Origin: Cryobacterium sinapicolor | GTDB lineage: Bacteria; Actinomycetota; Actinomycetes; Actinomycetales; Microbacteriaceae | Direction of reading: 5' to 3' | Length of the DNA stretch: 64,000 bases | NCBI RefSeq assembly: GCF_004403465.1 | Contig: NZ_SOGQ01000050.1 | Span: 31,848 to 95,847 of the forward strand | Shown: one piece after another, positions 37,848 through 47,796 of the stretch | How positions within the stretch are numbered: the stretch's first letter is position 1 | Layout of the letters: each line of letters starts with the position of its first letter | Notes under the pieces: generated by a model | What the model saw: the letters and a program-made list of their open reading frames with translations, nothing else | What the model was told of the DNA's origin: nothing | The model's database searches: none | Position numbers and translations under genes: made by a program

Positions 37848-40800
37848 GGACGAGTCCGTTCTCTCGGGCGACGGCGACCAGCACGGTCCCTCGGTTGGCG
37901 TACTGACCACCCTGGAAGAGTACGTAGTGCTCCACCGGGGCGCCGACCAGGCTCTGCAGCCACTCGGAAGGCAGGCCGTGCGCGAGGCTGTCCTCCGACA
38001 CCTCCGTGGCCAGATGGGTCGCGAACCGCAGGGTTAGGGTCTCCGCGGCGACGTCGGCGCCAGCCGCGAGGGCGAAGGTCTCGGCGTCCTCGGTGGAGTA
38101 GAAGACCAGATCCAGACGGATGCGGTCGCTCACCTCGAATCCGGCCGACTTGCGAGTGTCCTGCACGGCGCGGATCAGGTCACGGGCGAAGCCCTCCGCC
38201 TCGAGTTCGGGCGTGGTCTGCGTCTCGAGCAGCACGAAACCGCCGCCCGCCAGGAGGGCCAGGGCCGGGGCATCCGACGCCGCGTCGTCGACGACGGGGG
38301 AACCGTCGGCCGGGCCGGTCTGCAGCACGAGTTCGTACTCCCCTGCGACCAGCTCGATGCCGCCGGCGGTGACGACGTCGGCGGTCTCGCTCCAGTCGCC
38401 GGCGCGGGCGGCCTTGATGACCTGCTGCACCTGCTTGCCGAGGCGCGGGCCGGCGGCCCGGGCGTTCACGGTGAGCCGGGAGGTGATGCCGTAGGCGCTC
38501 GCGCTGTCGTCGGCCAGCTCGACCAGGCGCACGCTCTTGACGTTCAGCTCGTCGCGAAGGATGCCCTCGAACGGGGCCAGGGCCGCCGTGTCGACTGTGA
38601 CCACGGTAAGGGTTGCCAGCGGCAGGCGCACGCGCAGACCGGCCTGCTTGCGCAGCGACAGCACGGTGGAGCTGATGGTGCGCACCTGGTCCATCGCCGT
38701 GACCAACACGGTGTCACCGGGGAACAGATCGGCGTCGGGCCAGTCGGTCAGGTGCACGCTGCGCCCACCGGTGAGGCCCTGCCAGATGCGCTCGGTGACG
38801 AGCGGGAGCATCGGGGCGGCCACCCGGGTCACGGTTTCGAGCACGGTGTAGAGCGTGTCGAAGGCCTCGTTCGCGGTGGTCGCGCCTGTCGAGCCCGAGC
38901 CCGAGCCGGAGCCCGAGACCGAGCTCCCGGCGCCGGCCCAGAACCGGTCTCGCGAGCGGCGCACGTACCAGTTGGTGAGCACGTCGGCGAAGTCCCGGAG
39001 CCGGGCGGTCGCCTGGGTGCTGTCGAGGGCCTCCAGATCGGCCGTGACCTCCACGATCAGGTCGCGGGTCTTGGCCAGCAGGTAGCGGTCGAGCACGTCG
39101 GTGGAGTCGGTGCGCCAGGTGGCGTCGTAGCCCTTCTCACCGGACGCGTTGGCGTAGAGCGAGAAGAAGTACCAGGTGCTCCAGAGCGGGAGCATGACTT
39201 GGCGGGCACCCTCGCGGATGCCCTCCTCGGTGACGATCAGGTTGCCGCCGCGCAGCACGGAGGAGCTCATCAGGAACCAGCGCATGGCATCCGAACCGTC
39301 CCGATCGAATACCTCGTTCACATCGGGGTAGTTGCGCAGCGACTTGGACATCTTCTGCCCGTCGTTGCCGAGCACGATGCCGTGGCTGACCACGTTCTTG
39401 AAGGCGGGGCGGTCGAACAGGGCGGTGGAGAGCGTGTGCAGCATGTAGAACCAGCCGCGGGTCTGCCCGATGTACTCCACGATGAAGTCGGCCGGGTTGT
39501 GGCTGTCGAACCAGTCGGCGTTCTCGAACGGGTAGTGCACCTGCGCGAACGGCATCGACCCGGAGTCGAACCAGACGTCGAGCACATCCGTGATCCGCCG
39601 CATGGTGGACTGGCCCGTGGGGTCGTCGGGGTTCGGGCGGGTGAGCGCGTCGATGTAGGGGCGGTGCAGGTCGGTGGGGCGCACGCCGAAGTCGGCCTCG
39701 AGCTCGTCGAGGGAGCCGTAGACGTCGATGCGCGGGTAATCGGGGTTGTCGCTCTTCCAGACCGGGATCGGCGAGCCCCAGTACCGGTTGCGGCTGATCG
39801 ACCAGTCGCGGGCGTTGCCGATCCACTTGCCGAACTGGCCGTCCTTGACGTTCTCCGGCACCCAGTTGATCTCCTGGTTGAGGTCCACCAGTCGGCCACG
39901 GAAGTCGGTGACACGCACGAACCAGCTCGACACGGCCTTGTAGATCAGCGGGTTGCGGCAGCGCCAGCAGTGCGGGTAGGAGTGCTCGTAGCTGGCCTGT
40001 CGAAGCAGGCGGCCCTCGTTCTTGAGCAGCTGGGTGAGCGGCTTGTTCGCGTCGCTCCAGAGCTGGCCGGCGACCTCGGGCACGTCGGCGAGGAACTTGC
40101 CGCCCGCGTCGAGCGAGATGATCACCGGGATGCCGGCGGCCTCGCAGAGCTTCTGGTCCTCCTCACCGTAGGCGGGCGCCTGGTGCACGATGCCGGTGCC
40201 GTCGGCGGTGGTGACGTAGTCGGCCACGACGATCGTCCAGGCGTTCTGGGTACCCCAGACCGCGGTGTCGGCGTAGTAGTCGAAGAGGCGGTCGTAGCTG
40301 ACGCCCTCGAGGGCGGTGCCGAGAACGGTGCGGGAGATCGCCGCGGTGGCGTCCGCCGCCGAGTCGTAGCCGAGGTCCTTGGCGTAGTTGCCGACCAGGT
40401 CGATCGCGATCAGGTATTCGGCGCCGAGAACCTCGGTGGAGGCGACGGATGCCGCGGCATCCGTCCCGGGAACGGACTCCCGCAGCACCGTCGCGTCCGG
40501 GGTGCCGTTCGGCCCGGCCGGCACGACGGCGTAGACGATCTCGGGGCCCACGGCGAGCGCCAGGTTCGTCGGGAGTGTCCAGGGGGTGGTCGTCCAGGCC
40601 AGGGCGCGCACGGCGGTCAGCCCCAGGGCTTCGGCCTTGGCGCCGACGAGCGGGAACGTGACCGTGACGGTCTGGTCCTGGCGCATCTTGTAGACGTCGT
40701 CGTCCATGCGCAGTTCGTGGTTGGACAGCGGCGTCTGGTCGCGCCAGCAGTACGGCAGCACCCGGTAGCCCTCATAGGCCAGACCCTTGTCGTGCAGCCG

Positions 40801-41331
40801 TTTGAAGGCCCAGATCACGGATTCCATGAAGGTGATGTCGAGCGTCTTGTAGTCGTTCTCGAAGTCGACCCAGCGCGCCTGGCGGGTGACGTACTCCTCC
40901 CAGACCTTGGTGTACTTGAGCACGGAGCTACGGGCGACGGCGTTGAAGGCGCCGATGCCCATCTTCTCGATCTCGCTCTTGTCGGTGATGCCCAGCTCGC
41001 GTTCGGCTTCCAGTTCGGCCGGTAGGCCGTGGGTGTCCCAGCCGAAGCGGCGGTGCACCTGCTTGCCACGCATGGTCTGGAACCGCGGGAACAGGTCCTT
41101 CGCGTATCCGGTCAGCAGGTGGCCGTAGTGGGGCAGGCCGTTGGCGAACGGCGGGCCGTCGTAGAAGACCCACTCGGGGGCATCCGCCCGGTTGTCGATC
41201 GACGCCTGGAAGGTGCCGTCGTTCTTCCAGAACGCGAGCACGTCGGTTTCGATCTGGGGGAAGTTCGGCGAGGGCACGATGCCGCCGGGCTGGGCGGGGG
41301 AACCGGACTGCTGGCCTTTGGGGTACGTCAT
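37840..41331 (-). CDS. ileS: Isoleucyl-tRNA synthetase
   Basis: 1163 residues from ATG 41331 with GGAGAG upstream. A class I synthetase: HIGH motif as [10 protein letters not shown], editing domain, and [16 protein letters not shown] near residue 662. Length and the HYGH form suit the eukaryote-like IleRS type of many actinobacteria, which is often mupirocin-insensitive (inference). A Ser/Gly linker ([13 protein letters not shown]) interrupts the anticodon-binding part, near 38900. It is controlled by a T-box leader directly upstream and is followed by folC with an 8-bp overlap. Confidence 0.96.
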   Translation of the reverse strand: MTYPKGQQSGSPAQPGGIVPSPNFPQIETDVLAFWKNDGTFQASIDNRADAPEWVFYDGPPFANGLPHYGHLLTGYAKDLFPRFQTMRGKQVHRRFGWDTHGLPAELEAERELGITDKSEIEKMGIGAFNAVARSSVLKYTKVWEEYVTRQARWVDFENDYKTLDITFMESVIWAFKRLHDKGLAYEGYRVLPYCWRDQTPLSNHELRMDDDVYKMRQDQTVTVTFPLVGAKAEALGLTAVRALAWTTTPWTLPTNLALAVGPEIVYAVVPAGPNGTPDATVLRESVPGTDAAASVASTEVLGAEYLIAIDLVGNYAKDLGYDSAADATAAISRTVLGTALEGVSYDRLFDYYADTAVWGTQNAWTIVVADYVTTADGTGIVHQAPAYGEEDQKLCEAAGIPVIISLDAGGKFLADVPEVAGQLWSDANKPLTQLLKNEGRLLRQASYEHSYPHCWRCRNPLIYKAVSSWFVRVTDFRGRLVDLNQEINWVPENVKDGQFGKWIGNARDWSISRNRYWGSPIPVWKSDNPDYPRIDVYGSLDELEADFGVRPTDLHRPYIDALTRPNPDDPTGQSTMRRITDVLDVWFDSGSMPFAQVHYPFENADWFDSHNPADFIVEYIGQTRGWFYMLHTLSTALFDRPAFKNVVSHGIVLGNDGQKMSKSLRNYPDVNEVFDRDGSDAMRWFLMSSSVLRGGNLIVTEEGIREGARQVMLPLWSTWYFFSLYANASGEKGYDATWRTDSTDVLDRYLLAKTRDLIVEVTADLEALDSTQATARLRDFADVLTNWYVRRSRDRFWAGAGSSVSGSGSGSGSTGATTANEAFDTLYTVLETVTRVAAPMLPLVTERIWQGLTGGRSVHLTDWPDADLFPGDTVLVTAMDQVRTISSTVLSLRKQAGLRVRLPLATLTVVTVDTAALAPFEGILRDELNVKSVRLVELADDSASAYGITSRLTVNARAAGPRLGKQVQQVIKAARAGDWSETADVVTAGGIELVAGEYELVLQTGPADGSPVVDDAASDAPALALLAGGGFVLLETQTTPELEAEGFARDLIRAVQDTRKSAGFEVSDRIRLDLVFYSTEDAETFALAAGADVAAETLTLRFATHLATEVSEDSLAHGLPSEWLQSLVGAPVEHYVLFQGGQYANRGTVLVAVARENGLVHV

Positions 41332-41575
41332 GTCTCTCCTGGACGAGTCGGGCAGGCTCTGTCGTTCACAGATCTGCCCCTGTTCCACGAGGACGCCGAC
41401 TCCGAACGGGATTCGCCGCGGTACCACCTCGCTTGTCTCTCGAAGCCGAAGCCCTGGGAAACCGCTTGTTCTAAGGCTGTGACGGGCCCGACCCGTTCGG
41501 TTCTACTGGGAACCGCCGCGAAGCGGTTGCCGTTCTTCCGAAGACTCACCGGTGATGGCCGGATCACAGTCATGC
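41332..41575 (-). ncRNA. ileS T-box riboswitch (translational type)
   Basis: The leftward strand has all T-box parts: specifier ATC (41554-41556) in CCGGCCATCACCGG, the Stem I AGTA bulge in CCCAGTAGAACC, and the T-box GAGGTGGTACCGCGG (41418-41432 area) whose TGGT pairs with the tRNA-Ile acceptor end. No T-run follows a terminator hairpin; the last part ends at the GGAGAG ribosome site, so control is probably of translation initiation. A TAGAAT -10 lies at 41582-41587. Uncharged tRNA-Ile would open the ribosome site. Stem I overlaps the end of tetR. Confidence 0.88.
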
Positions 41576-42219
41576 TGTTCGATTCTACCCTGCGTCCGGC
41601 CCCGGGCGTGCAGGGAGCGGTACCCCATGCAGACGGGCGCGATGGCCGCGCCCACGTAGGGTTCCAGCGCTCCGCGGGTGACCCCGGCACGCGCCCAGAC
41701 CCCGGCGGCGGCGGCCGCGGCCCCGAGCACGGCCATCGCGAAGGCCCGGCTGGAGAGCTGGTCGGTCGAGCCGCCTCGCGCTCCGACGAAGCGGGTGACC
41801 AGGGTCACCTGGGCCATGAACCGGGACAGGGCGGATGCCTCCAGCTCGCCGGTCGTGCCCATCAGCTCGTACTGGGTGAGCGCCCAGGGCACCTGCCCCG
41901 GCCCGAACGCGGCAGAGACCTGCAGCAGCGCCCGCTCCACGGCATCCACGGCCTCCGCCGGCCCGGCTGCGGCGGCGCACTGGTCGAGGGCGGCCGGCAA
42001 CGTCGCCAGGCCCGCGTCGACGTCGACCCAGAGCAGGTCACTCTTGGCCGTGAAGTAGTTGAAGAAGGTGGCCCGGCTGACGCCCGCGCGGCAGGTGATC
42101 TGAAAGATCGTGGTGCCCGCATACGTCTGCTCGAGGAAAAGCTCGGCGGACGCCTCCTCGAGCATCGCCCGCGAGGATCCGCGGGGCCGGCCGGCCCGCT
42201 TCGGTTCGGGATCAGGCAT
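41503..42219 (-). CDS. TetR-family regulator whose 3' end lies in the ileS T-box
   Basis: 238 residues from ATG 42219 with AGGAG upstream. The N-terminal helix-turn-helix is clear (EASAELFLEQTYAGTTIFQITCRAGVSRATFFNYFTAKSDLL). The ligand domain is alanine-rich and unassigned. The last ~25 residues (RIEQHDCDPAITGESSEERQPL) are encoded by T-box Stem I DNA, and the TAG stop (41503-41505) lies in the AGTAGAAC motif. It is divergent from the peptide transporter operon and palindromes lie between them, so it probably controls that operon. Confidence 0.88.
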   Translation of the reverse strand: MPDPEPKRAGRPRGSSRAMLEEASAELFLEQTYAGTTIFQITCRAGVSRATFFNYFTAKSDLLWVDVDAGLATLPAALDQCAAAAGPAEAVDAVERALLQVSAAFGPGQVPWALTQYELMGTTGELEASALSRFMAQVTLVTRFVGARGGSTDQLSSRAFAMAVLGAAAAAAGVWARAGVTRGALEPYVGAAIAPVCMGYRSLHARGRTQGRIEQHDCDPAITGESSEERQPLRGGSQ

Positions 42220-42246
42220 GCCGCTCCTGTGTTCTACGATGGGACA

Positions 42247-42278
42247 GGTCCATCTCGTTTGTGGACCGAGTCCAACAA
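42247..42278. promoter_or_regulatory. Palindromic operator candidates between tetR and the transporter operon
   Basis: Two overlapping palindromes: GGTCCA-N9-TGGACC (42247-42267) and TGGAC-CGA-GTCCA (42262-42274) flanked by TTG and ACAA (42259-42278). They lie in the 101-bp divergent promoter region, as expected for a TetR repressor that controls itself and its neighbour. Confidence 0.5.
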
Positions 42279-42320
42279 TTGCACACTCGGCCCATCGGGC
42301 GCCGCGGAAAGAGACCCACC

Positions 42321-43976
42321 ATGCACACTTCGGGGCATACCCAGCGCGCATCGCGCACCCTGACCGGGCTGGTCGGCCTCGTCGCCACCGGCATCCTGCT
42401 CGCCGGCTGCGCCACTGCCGAGTCCCCTGAAGCCACCGAGCCCGTCTCCGGTGGCACGCTGACCTACGCGTCCGGCGACGCCGAGCCCACCTGCCTGGAC
42501 CCGCACGTGGGCGGCAACTACCCGCAGGCCCTGGTCAGCACGCAGTACCTCGAGTCGCTCGTCTCCCGGGACGAGGACGGCACGATCATCCCCTGGCTGG
42601 CCGATTCGTGGACCGAGAGCGCCGACGGGCTGGCCTGGGACTTCACGCTCGCCGCCGACGTGAGCTTTACCGACGGCACCCCGCTCGACGCCGCCGCCGT
42701 GCAGGCGAACATCGCGCACATCCAGGACCCCGAGACGGGCTCGTCGACCGGCTACCTGGCCCTAGCTAAGGTCACCGGCACCGAGGCGGTCTCCACCAAC
42801 GTCGTGCGCCTCGTGCTGAGCGAACCCGACAGCGCCCTGCTCGAATCACTCTCCCAGCCGTGGTTGGCGATCGAATCTCCCACCGCGTTGGCCCGCAGCC
42901 AGGACGAGAACTGCGCCGCTCCGGTCGGGACCGGTCCGTTCCAGGTCGAGAAGTGGGTGCAGCAGGAATCGATCACCCTGGTGCGGAACAAGAACTACAG
43001 CTCCCCGCCCGAGGATGCCGGGCACACAGGGCCGGCCTACCTCGACTCCATCGTCTGGCGCTTCATCCCCGACTCAGCTTCCCGCTACGCGGCCCTGCAG
43101 TCCGGCGACGCCGACGTGATCGACAACATTCAGCCCGACACCATCGTGCAGGCCGAGAAGAGCGACACCATTGTGCACCTCGACGCCCCGCGCCCGGGCG
43201 CCTCGAACCGGATCGAGCTGAACTCCGGCCGCGCACCGTTCGACGACCCGCTCGTGCGGGAGGCGTTCATCCGCTCGGCGAACGTCGACGACGCCGTCAC
43301 GAGCCTGTTCCACGGCACGGCCGAACGCTCGTACTCCGCCCTCTCCAGCGCCGAACCGCTCGCCGTGTCAGGCCCCGACCTGTTCGACTACGACCCCGCG
43401 GCCGCCTCGGACCTGCTCGATTCCGCCGGCTGGACCGAGCGAGACTCGGACGGCTACCTGGTTAAGGACGGCGAGCGCCTCACGGTCGACTTCCCGGTGA
43501 GCACGAACCAGTCCATCCCGGCGGAGCAGTCCCTGTTCGAGCAGATCCAGGCCACCGCGAAAGAGACCGGCTTCGAGGTCGTGCTCAGCCCGATGGACCT
43601 CTCCAGCTGGTACACCGCGCTAGGCGAGAACGACTACGACGCCGTCAGCGCCCCGTACACGAAGGTCGGACCCGACGTTCTGCGCATCCTGTTCCACTCC
43701 GACGGCATCATCCCTGCACCCAGCGGCTACTTCGCCAATCACGCCCAGGTGAATGACCCGGCCATCGACGCCCTGCTCACCCAGGCCGGCCAGGTGACGG
43801 ATGCCGAGGAACGCGCCGCCCTCTACGCCGACGCGCAGAACATGGTGCTCGAGGGCTTCTACATCCTGCCGCTCTTCGACCAGCAGAACCACTACCTGCT
43901 CGGCACCGACGTGGTGGGCGCGCGGGCGCTGCCGACCGTGTCGACGCCCACGTTCTACGATGCGTGGCTGAAGTAG
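42321..43976 (+). CDS. Peptide ABC transporter substrate-binding lipoprotein (family 5)
   Basis: 551 residues from ATG 42321. A lipoprotein signal peptide ends in the lipobox LLAGC (Cys30). The mature part is an SBP_bac_5 binding protein (DppA/OppA type): GGTLTYASGDAEPTCLDPHVGGNYPQ and DSWTESADGLAWDFTLAADVSFTDGTPLDAAAVQANI. It captures oligopeptides or similar solutes outside the membrane. The permease gene starts 13 bp inside its end. Substrate cannot be read from sequence; TetR control suggests an inducible nutrient or an antimicrobial peptide. Confidence 0.92.
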   Translation: MHTSGHTQRASRTLTGLVGLVATGILLAGCATAESPEATEPVSGGTLTYASGDAEPTCLDPHVGGNYPQALVSTQYLESLVSRDEDGTIIPWLADSWTESADGLAWDFTLAADVSFTDGTPLDAAAVQANIAHIQDPETGSSTGYLALAKVTGTEAVSTNVVRLVLSEPDSALLESLSQPWLAIESPTALARSQDENCAAPVGTGPFQVEKWVQQESITLVRNKNYSSPPEDAGHTGPAYLDSIVWRFIPDSASRYAALQSGDADVIDNIQPDTIVQAEKSDTIVHLDAPRPGASNRIELNSGRAPFDDPLVREAFIRSANVDDAVTSLFHGTAERSYSALSSAEPLAVSGPDLFDYDPAAASDLLDSAGWTERDSDGYLVKDGERLTVDFPVSTNQSIPAEQSLFEQIQATAKETGFEVVLSPMDLSSWYTALGENDYDAVSAPYTKVGPDVLRILFHSDGIIPAPSGYFANHAQVNDPAIDALLTQAGQVTDAEERAALYADAQNMVLEGFYILPLFDQQNHYLLGTDVVGARALPTVSTPTFYDAWLK

Positions 43977-44926
43977 GCCGCGCCGCGCCGGTCGTCCGGA
44001 CGGCCCGGGTCGTCCTGGGCCGCCTGGGCGGCGCTGTCTTCGTACTCTGGATGGTGGCCACGCTGACCTTCTTCGCTATCCGCCTGATCCCCGGCGACCC
44101 GGCCGAGGCCATCCTGGGTGGCCCCGGCTCGCAGACCTCTCCGGAGGCGCTCGCCGCGGTCCGGGCGGAATACGGGCTCGACCAGCCCGTGTTCGTGCAG
44201 TACCTGGCGCAGCTGGCACGCCTGGCCACCGGGGACCTGGGCCGCTCGTACTCCCTGAACCAGGACGTCGCGCCGCTCCTGCTCGGCCAGCTCGGCGGCA
44301 CCCTGTTGCTGGCCGTGCTCGCCCTCGCCGTGGCCTGGCTGCTCGCCCTCGGGCTGGCCACCTGGTCCACCCGCGGCGGGCGGTTCGCCTGGTACCTGGG
44401 GTCCGGGCTGGAGATCGTGGCCGCCGCGCTCCCCCACTTCTGGCTGGCGACGGTGCTGATCGTGCTGTTCAGCGTCTGGCTGGGCTGGCTGCCGCCGATC
44501 AGCACCTCCGGGGTGTCCGGGCTGGTGCTGCCGGTGCTGACCCTCGCCGTGCCTCTCGCCGGTTTCCTCGGCCAGATCATGCGGGAGTCGCTGCTCACGG
44601 CGCTGGAGTCCCCATTCGTGCTCTCCGCCCGCGCCCGCGGCGAGGGCGAACGCGGGGTGCGCTGGGTGCACGTCATCCGGCACGCGTCGCTGCCGGCGAT
44701 CAGCCTCTCCGGCTGGGCCTTCGGCTCCCTGATCAGCGGGGCCGTGGTGGTCGAGACCATTTTCGCCCGGCCGGGCCTGGGGCGCACGCTGCTGACCGCG
44801 GTGACCGTGCGCGACGTCCCGGTCGTGGTCGGCGCGGTGCTGATCGTGGCCGTCGGGTACATCCTGATGACCCTGCTCACCGACCTGGCCCAGCGCATCG
44901 CCGACCCTCGGTTGCGGGCGCGATGA
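43964..44926 (+). CDS. Peptide ABC transporter permease (DppB type)
   Basis: 320 residues from GTG 43964 overlapping the previous gene. Six membrane helices; family N-terminus LTFFAIRLIPGDPAEAILGGPGSQTSPEALAAVRAEYGLDQPVFVQYLAQLARLATGDLG. The EAA loop reads SARARGEGERGVRWVHVIRHASLPAIS. It pairs with the next permease to form the channel. Its stop overlaps the next start (ATGA). Confidence 0.92.
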   Translation: MAEVGRAAPVVRTARVVLGRLGGAVFVLWMVATLTFFAIRLIPGDPAEAILGGPGSQTSPEALAAVRAEYGLDQPVFVQYLAQLARLATGDLGRSYSLNQDVAPLLLGQLGGTLLLAVLALAVAWLLALGLATWSTRGGRFAWYLGSGLEIVAAALPHFWLATVLIVLFSVWLGWLPPISTSGVSGLVLPVLTLAVPLAGFLGQIMRESLLTALESPFVLSARARGEGERGVRWVHVIRHASLPAISLSGWAFGSLISGAVVVETIFARPGLGRTLLTAVTVRDVPVVVGAVLIVAVGYILMTLLTDLAQRIADPRLRAR

Positions 44927-45792
44927 GCGACCTCGAGATCCAGGCCGGGCTGGGCCGGGCGCCGCGAGCGCCCAGGACTGCGCGTGCGTCCCGCCGGTTC
45001 GGCGTGGCCGAGGTTCTGGCCGGCCTGTTCGCCCTGTTCCTGGTCACGGCGGCGCTGTTCCCCACGCTCGTGGCCCCCGGCGACCCGCTCGGGATCGACC
45101 CGCTGTCGGCGTTCCAGACCCCCTCACCCGCACACTGGTTCGGCACCGACGAATCCGGCCGGGACATCTATACGCGGGTCAGCCACGGCACCGGCAGCTC
45201 CCTGCTGATCGGCACCCTCGCCACCCTGATCGGACTCGGCCTGGGACTCGTGCTCGGCACCCTGGCCGGCATGCTCGGCCCCGTCGTCGACTTCACCGTG
45301 AACCGGTTCCTCGAGGTGCTGTTCGCGTTTCCCGGGCTGCTGCTGGCCCTGCTCTTCATCCTGATCTTCGGGCCGGGCGTTGCCACGGCGACCGTCGCCG
45401 TGGGTCTGGCGACCGCGCCCGGCTATGCCCGCATCATCCGTGGCCAGCTGCTGTCCGTACGGTCCTCGGCCTTCGTCGAGGCGGCGACCGTGCTCGGGCG
45501 CAGCCCGGGGCAACTCCTGGTGCGGCACATCCTGCCCAACACCCTCGCTCCGCTGTTCGTGCTCGGCACGCTCGGCATCGGCCAGGCCATCGTCTGGGCG
45601 TCGGCGCTGAGCTACCTGGGCCTGGGCGCGGCGCCGCCCGCCGCGGAGTGGGGCGCGATGCTTTCCGCCGGGCGCACCTACATCGGGTCAGCCTGGTGGA
45701 TGAGCTTCTTTCCCGGGCTCTTCATCGTGCTGACGGCGGTATCGGCCACGGCGCTCGGCCGCGGCATCGAGCGACGGATGAGGCACGCATGA
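44923..45792 (+). CDS. Peptide ABC transporter permease (DppC type)
   Basis: 289 residues. After a basic N-terminal tail come six helices. Signatures are HWFGTDESGRDIYTRVSHGTGSSLLIG and the EAA loop YARIIRGQLLSVRSSAFVEAATVLGRSPGQLLVRHILPNTLAPL. It is the second channel subunit. Starts and stops overlap both neighbours by 4 bp, giving a tightly coupled set. Confidence 0.92.
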   Translation: MSDLEIQAGLGRAPRAPRTARASRRFGVAEVLAGLFALFLVTAALFPTLVAPGDPLGIDPLSAFQTPSPAHWFGTDESGRDIYTRVSHGTGSSLLIGTLATLIGLGLGLVLGTLAGMLGPVVDFTVNRFLEVLFAFPGLLLALLFILIFGPGVATATVAVGLATAPGYARIIRGQLLSVRSSAFVEAATVLGRSPGQLLVRHILPNTLAPLFVLGTLGIGQAIVWASALSYLGLGAAPPAAEWGAMLSAGRTYIGSAWWMSFFPGLFIVLTAVSATALGRGIERRMRHA

Positions 45793-47645
45793 GCGGCGAG
45801 CTGGGCGTGGGCCTGGGCGGCCTGGGCTCTCCCGAGGCCGCTGGCGTGACCGACGCGACGGCGGTGCGGGTGCGGAACCTCGTGGTGGGCTTCGGGCCGC
45901 AGGGTGACGCCGACCCGGTGCTGAACGGAGTCTCGTTCGAGGTGGCCCCCGGCGAATGCCTGGCCATCGTGGGCGAGTCCGGCTCGGGCAAGAGCGTCAC
46001 CGCGCGCAGCCTGCTCGGCCTGGCCGGTGACACGGCCTGGGTGCGCGCCGACGAGCTGAGCCTCGCGGGCTCCGATGTGCGCGGGCTCTCCGAGCAGCAC
46101 TGGCGCCGACGGCGCGGCCGCGACGTCGGTCTGGTGCTGCAGGATGCCCTCGTGTCGCTGGACCCGCTGCGCCCGGTGGGCCGGGAGATCGCCGACTCAC
46201 TGAGGCTGCACACCCGCCTCGGCGCCGCAGCTCGGCACGCTCGGGTGCTCGAGGTGCTGCACCAGGTGGGTCTGCCCGACGCCGCCAACCAAATGCGGAA
46301 ACGCTCCGGTGAGCTCTCCGGCGGCCAACGCCAACGGGCCCTGATCGCGGCCGCGATCGCGCTGGACCCGCCGTTGCTGATCGCCGACGAGCCCACGACG
46401 GCGCTCGACGTCACCGTGCAGGCGCAGATCCTCGAGCTGCTGGCGAGCCTGAAACGCGCCGGCACGGGCATCCTGCTGATCAGCCACGACCTGGCCGTCG
46501 TCGGCCGCATCGCCGACCGGATCGCCGTGCTGAGCGAGGGACACATCGTCGAGCAGGGACCGGCGCAGGAAGTGCTGACCCGGCCGGAGCATCCGGTCAC
46601 CCGGCAGATGCTCGCCGCGATCCCGGTCGACAAGCCGCGCGGGCTGCGGTTGAGCCCGCGGGCCGCGGCTCCGGTGCCACCTGCGTCCACTTCGTCGGCC
46701 TTCGCCTCGCCTGCCCCGCCGGCCTTCGTTTCACCTGCCCCGCCTGCCCCGCCGGCCTTCGCCGACCATGCCGACCGCGCCGCTAACCGCGACATCGTGC
46801 TGGAGGCCGCCGGACTGGTCAAGCGCTTCACCCGGCCCGACGGGAGCGAGCAGCTTGCGGTCGACGGGGTATCGTTTCGGCTCGAGCGCGGCACGACGCT
46901 CGGCATCGTGGGCGAATCCGGCTCCGGCAAGACCACGACGGCCCGCCTCGTGCTGGCGCTGACCCGGCCCGACGCCGGCGAGGTGCGGGTGCTCGGGCAG
47001 CCGTTCAGCGCCGCCGCGGAGAAGCAGCGCCGGCTCCTGCGACCCCGGCTCGGTGCGGTCTACCAGGATGCGCTCAGCTCCTTCGATCCCCGGCTGAGCG
47101 TCGAGCAGGTGTTGCGGGACGCGGTCGGCGGCGCGGCCGGGCGCGGCCGGCGCGGCGGCGCACCCGGCTCTGGCGACACCTCCGGCTCTGGAGGCTCTGC
47201 ACCGACTGCCGCGTCGACTACCGCCTCAACAACGGCTGCCGACCGGCTGCGCGTGCTGGAGCTGCTCGACGCGGTGGGTCTGCCGCCGGGGCTGCTGGGC
47301 CGCCGACCGCTCTCACTCTCCGGCGGGCAGCGGCAGCGGGTGAGCATCGCCCGAGCGCTGGCCTCCGACCCGCAGATCCTGATCTGCGACGAGCCCGTGT
47401 CCTCGCTCGACGTGACCGTGCAGGCCCAGGTACTCGACCTGCTCGACGATCTGCAGCGCGAACTGGGCCTCAGCCTGCTGTTCATCTCCCACGACCTCGG
47501 GGTGATCCAGCACGTGAGCGACCAGGTCGCCGTGATGCTGGATGGCCGCATCGTCGAGACCGGTGCCGCGGCCCGGGTCTTCGCCGCCCCGCAGCATCCG
47601 TACACGCAGGCCCTGCTCGGCGCGGTCCCCCGGCTCGGATTCTGA
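45789..47645 (+). CDS. Fused double ATPase of peptide ABC transporter (DppD-DppF)
   Basis: 618 residues from ATG 45789. Two complete ATPases lie in tandem: domain 1 with GESGSGKSVTARSLLG and LSGGQRQRALIAAAIALDPPLLIADEPTTALDV; domain 2 with GESGSGKTTTARLVL and LSGGQRQRVSIARALASDPQILICDEPVSSLDV. The linker is a Pro/Ala stretch with repeats (SPAPPAF). A second low-complexity insert (TAASTTASTTAAD) lies inside domain 2. The fusion fixes DppD/DppF stoichiometry. Last gene of the operon; repeat element A follows within 30 bp. Confidence 0.93.
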   Translation: MSGELGVGLGGLGSPEAAGVTDATAVRVRNLVVGFGPQGDADPVLNGVSFEVAPGECLAIVGESGSGKSVTARSLLGLAGDTAWVRADELSLAGSDVRGLSEQHWRRRRGRDVGLVLQDALVSLDPLRPVGREIADSLRLHTRLGAAARHARVLEVLHQVGLPDAANQMRKRSGELSGGQRQRALIAAAIALDPPLLIADEPTTALDVTVQAQILELLASLKRAGTGILLISHDLAVVGRIADRIAVLSEGHIVEQGPAQEVLTRPEHPVTRQMLAAIPVDKPRGLRLSPRAAAPVPPASTSSAFASPAPPAFVSPAPPAPPAFADHADRAANRDIVLEAAGLVKRFTRPDGSEQLAVDGVSFRLERGTTLGIVGESGSGKTTTARLVLALTRPDAGEVRVLGQPFSAAAEKQRRLLRPRLGAVYQDALSSFDPRLSVEQVLRDAVGGAAGRGRRGGAPGSGDTSGSGGSAPTAASTTASTTAADRLRVLELLDAVGLPPGLLGRRPLSLSGGQRQRVSIARALASDPQILICDEPVSSLDVTVQAQVLDLLDDLQRELGLSLLFISHDLGVIQHVSDQVAVMLDGRIVETGAAARVFAAPQHPYTQALLGAVPRLGF

Positions 47646-47673
47646 CCCTGGGGTGACTCCGTCCCGAACGAAT

Positions 47674-47744
47674 TCGACGGAGATTCTGCCCAAAACGTCC
47701 CGTTCGGGCCTGAAAACCGGCTCCCAGAGCAAAATCTCCGTCGA
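47674..47744. repeat. Palindromic element, copy A
   Basis: A 71-bp unit with ends TCGACGGAGATT / AATCTCCGTCGA, extended here to a perfect 15-bp inverted repeat (47671-47685 and 47733-47747). The inside contains CCCGTTCGGGCC. It lies between convergent genes. The same ends occur at 54952-55022 and 58427-58496. Confidence 0.85.
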
Positions 47745-47796
47745 ATTGGTGGGGCCATCGCCTGAATCGACCGCCCCCTGACGGGGGCTCCCCCTC

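Noticed and set aside
38873..38940. Frameshift or inserted module in ileS at the Ser/Gly-rich stretch
   Set aside because: Reading frame is continuous and homology continues on both sides, so it is a flexible linker.
47660..47760. Element A as only a terminator of the transporter operon
   Set aside because: A 15-bp inverted repeat with a 47-bp loop is a poor terminator, and the same ends and length recur at two other sites, so it is treated as a repeat family.
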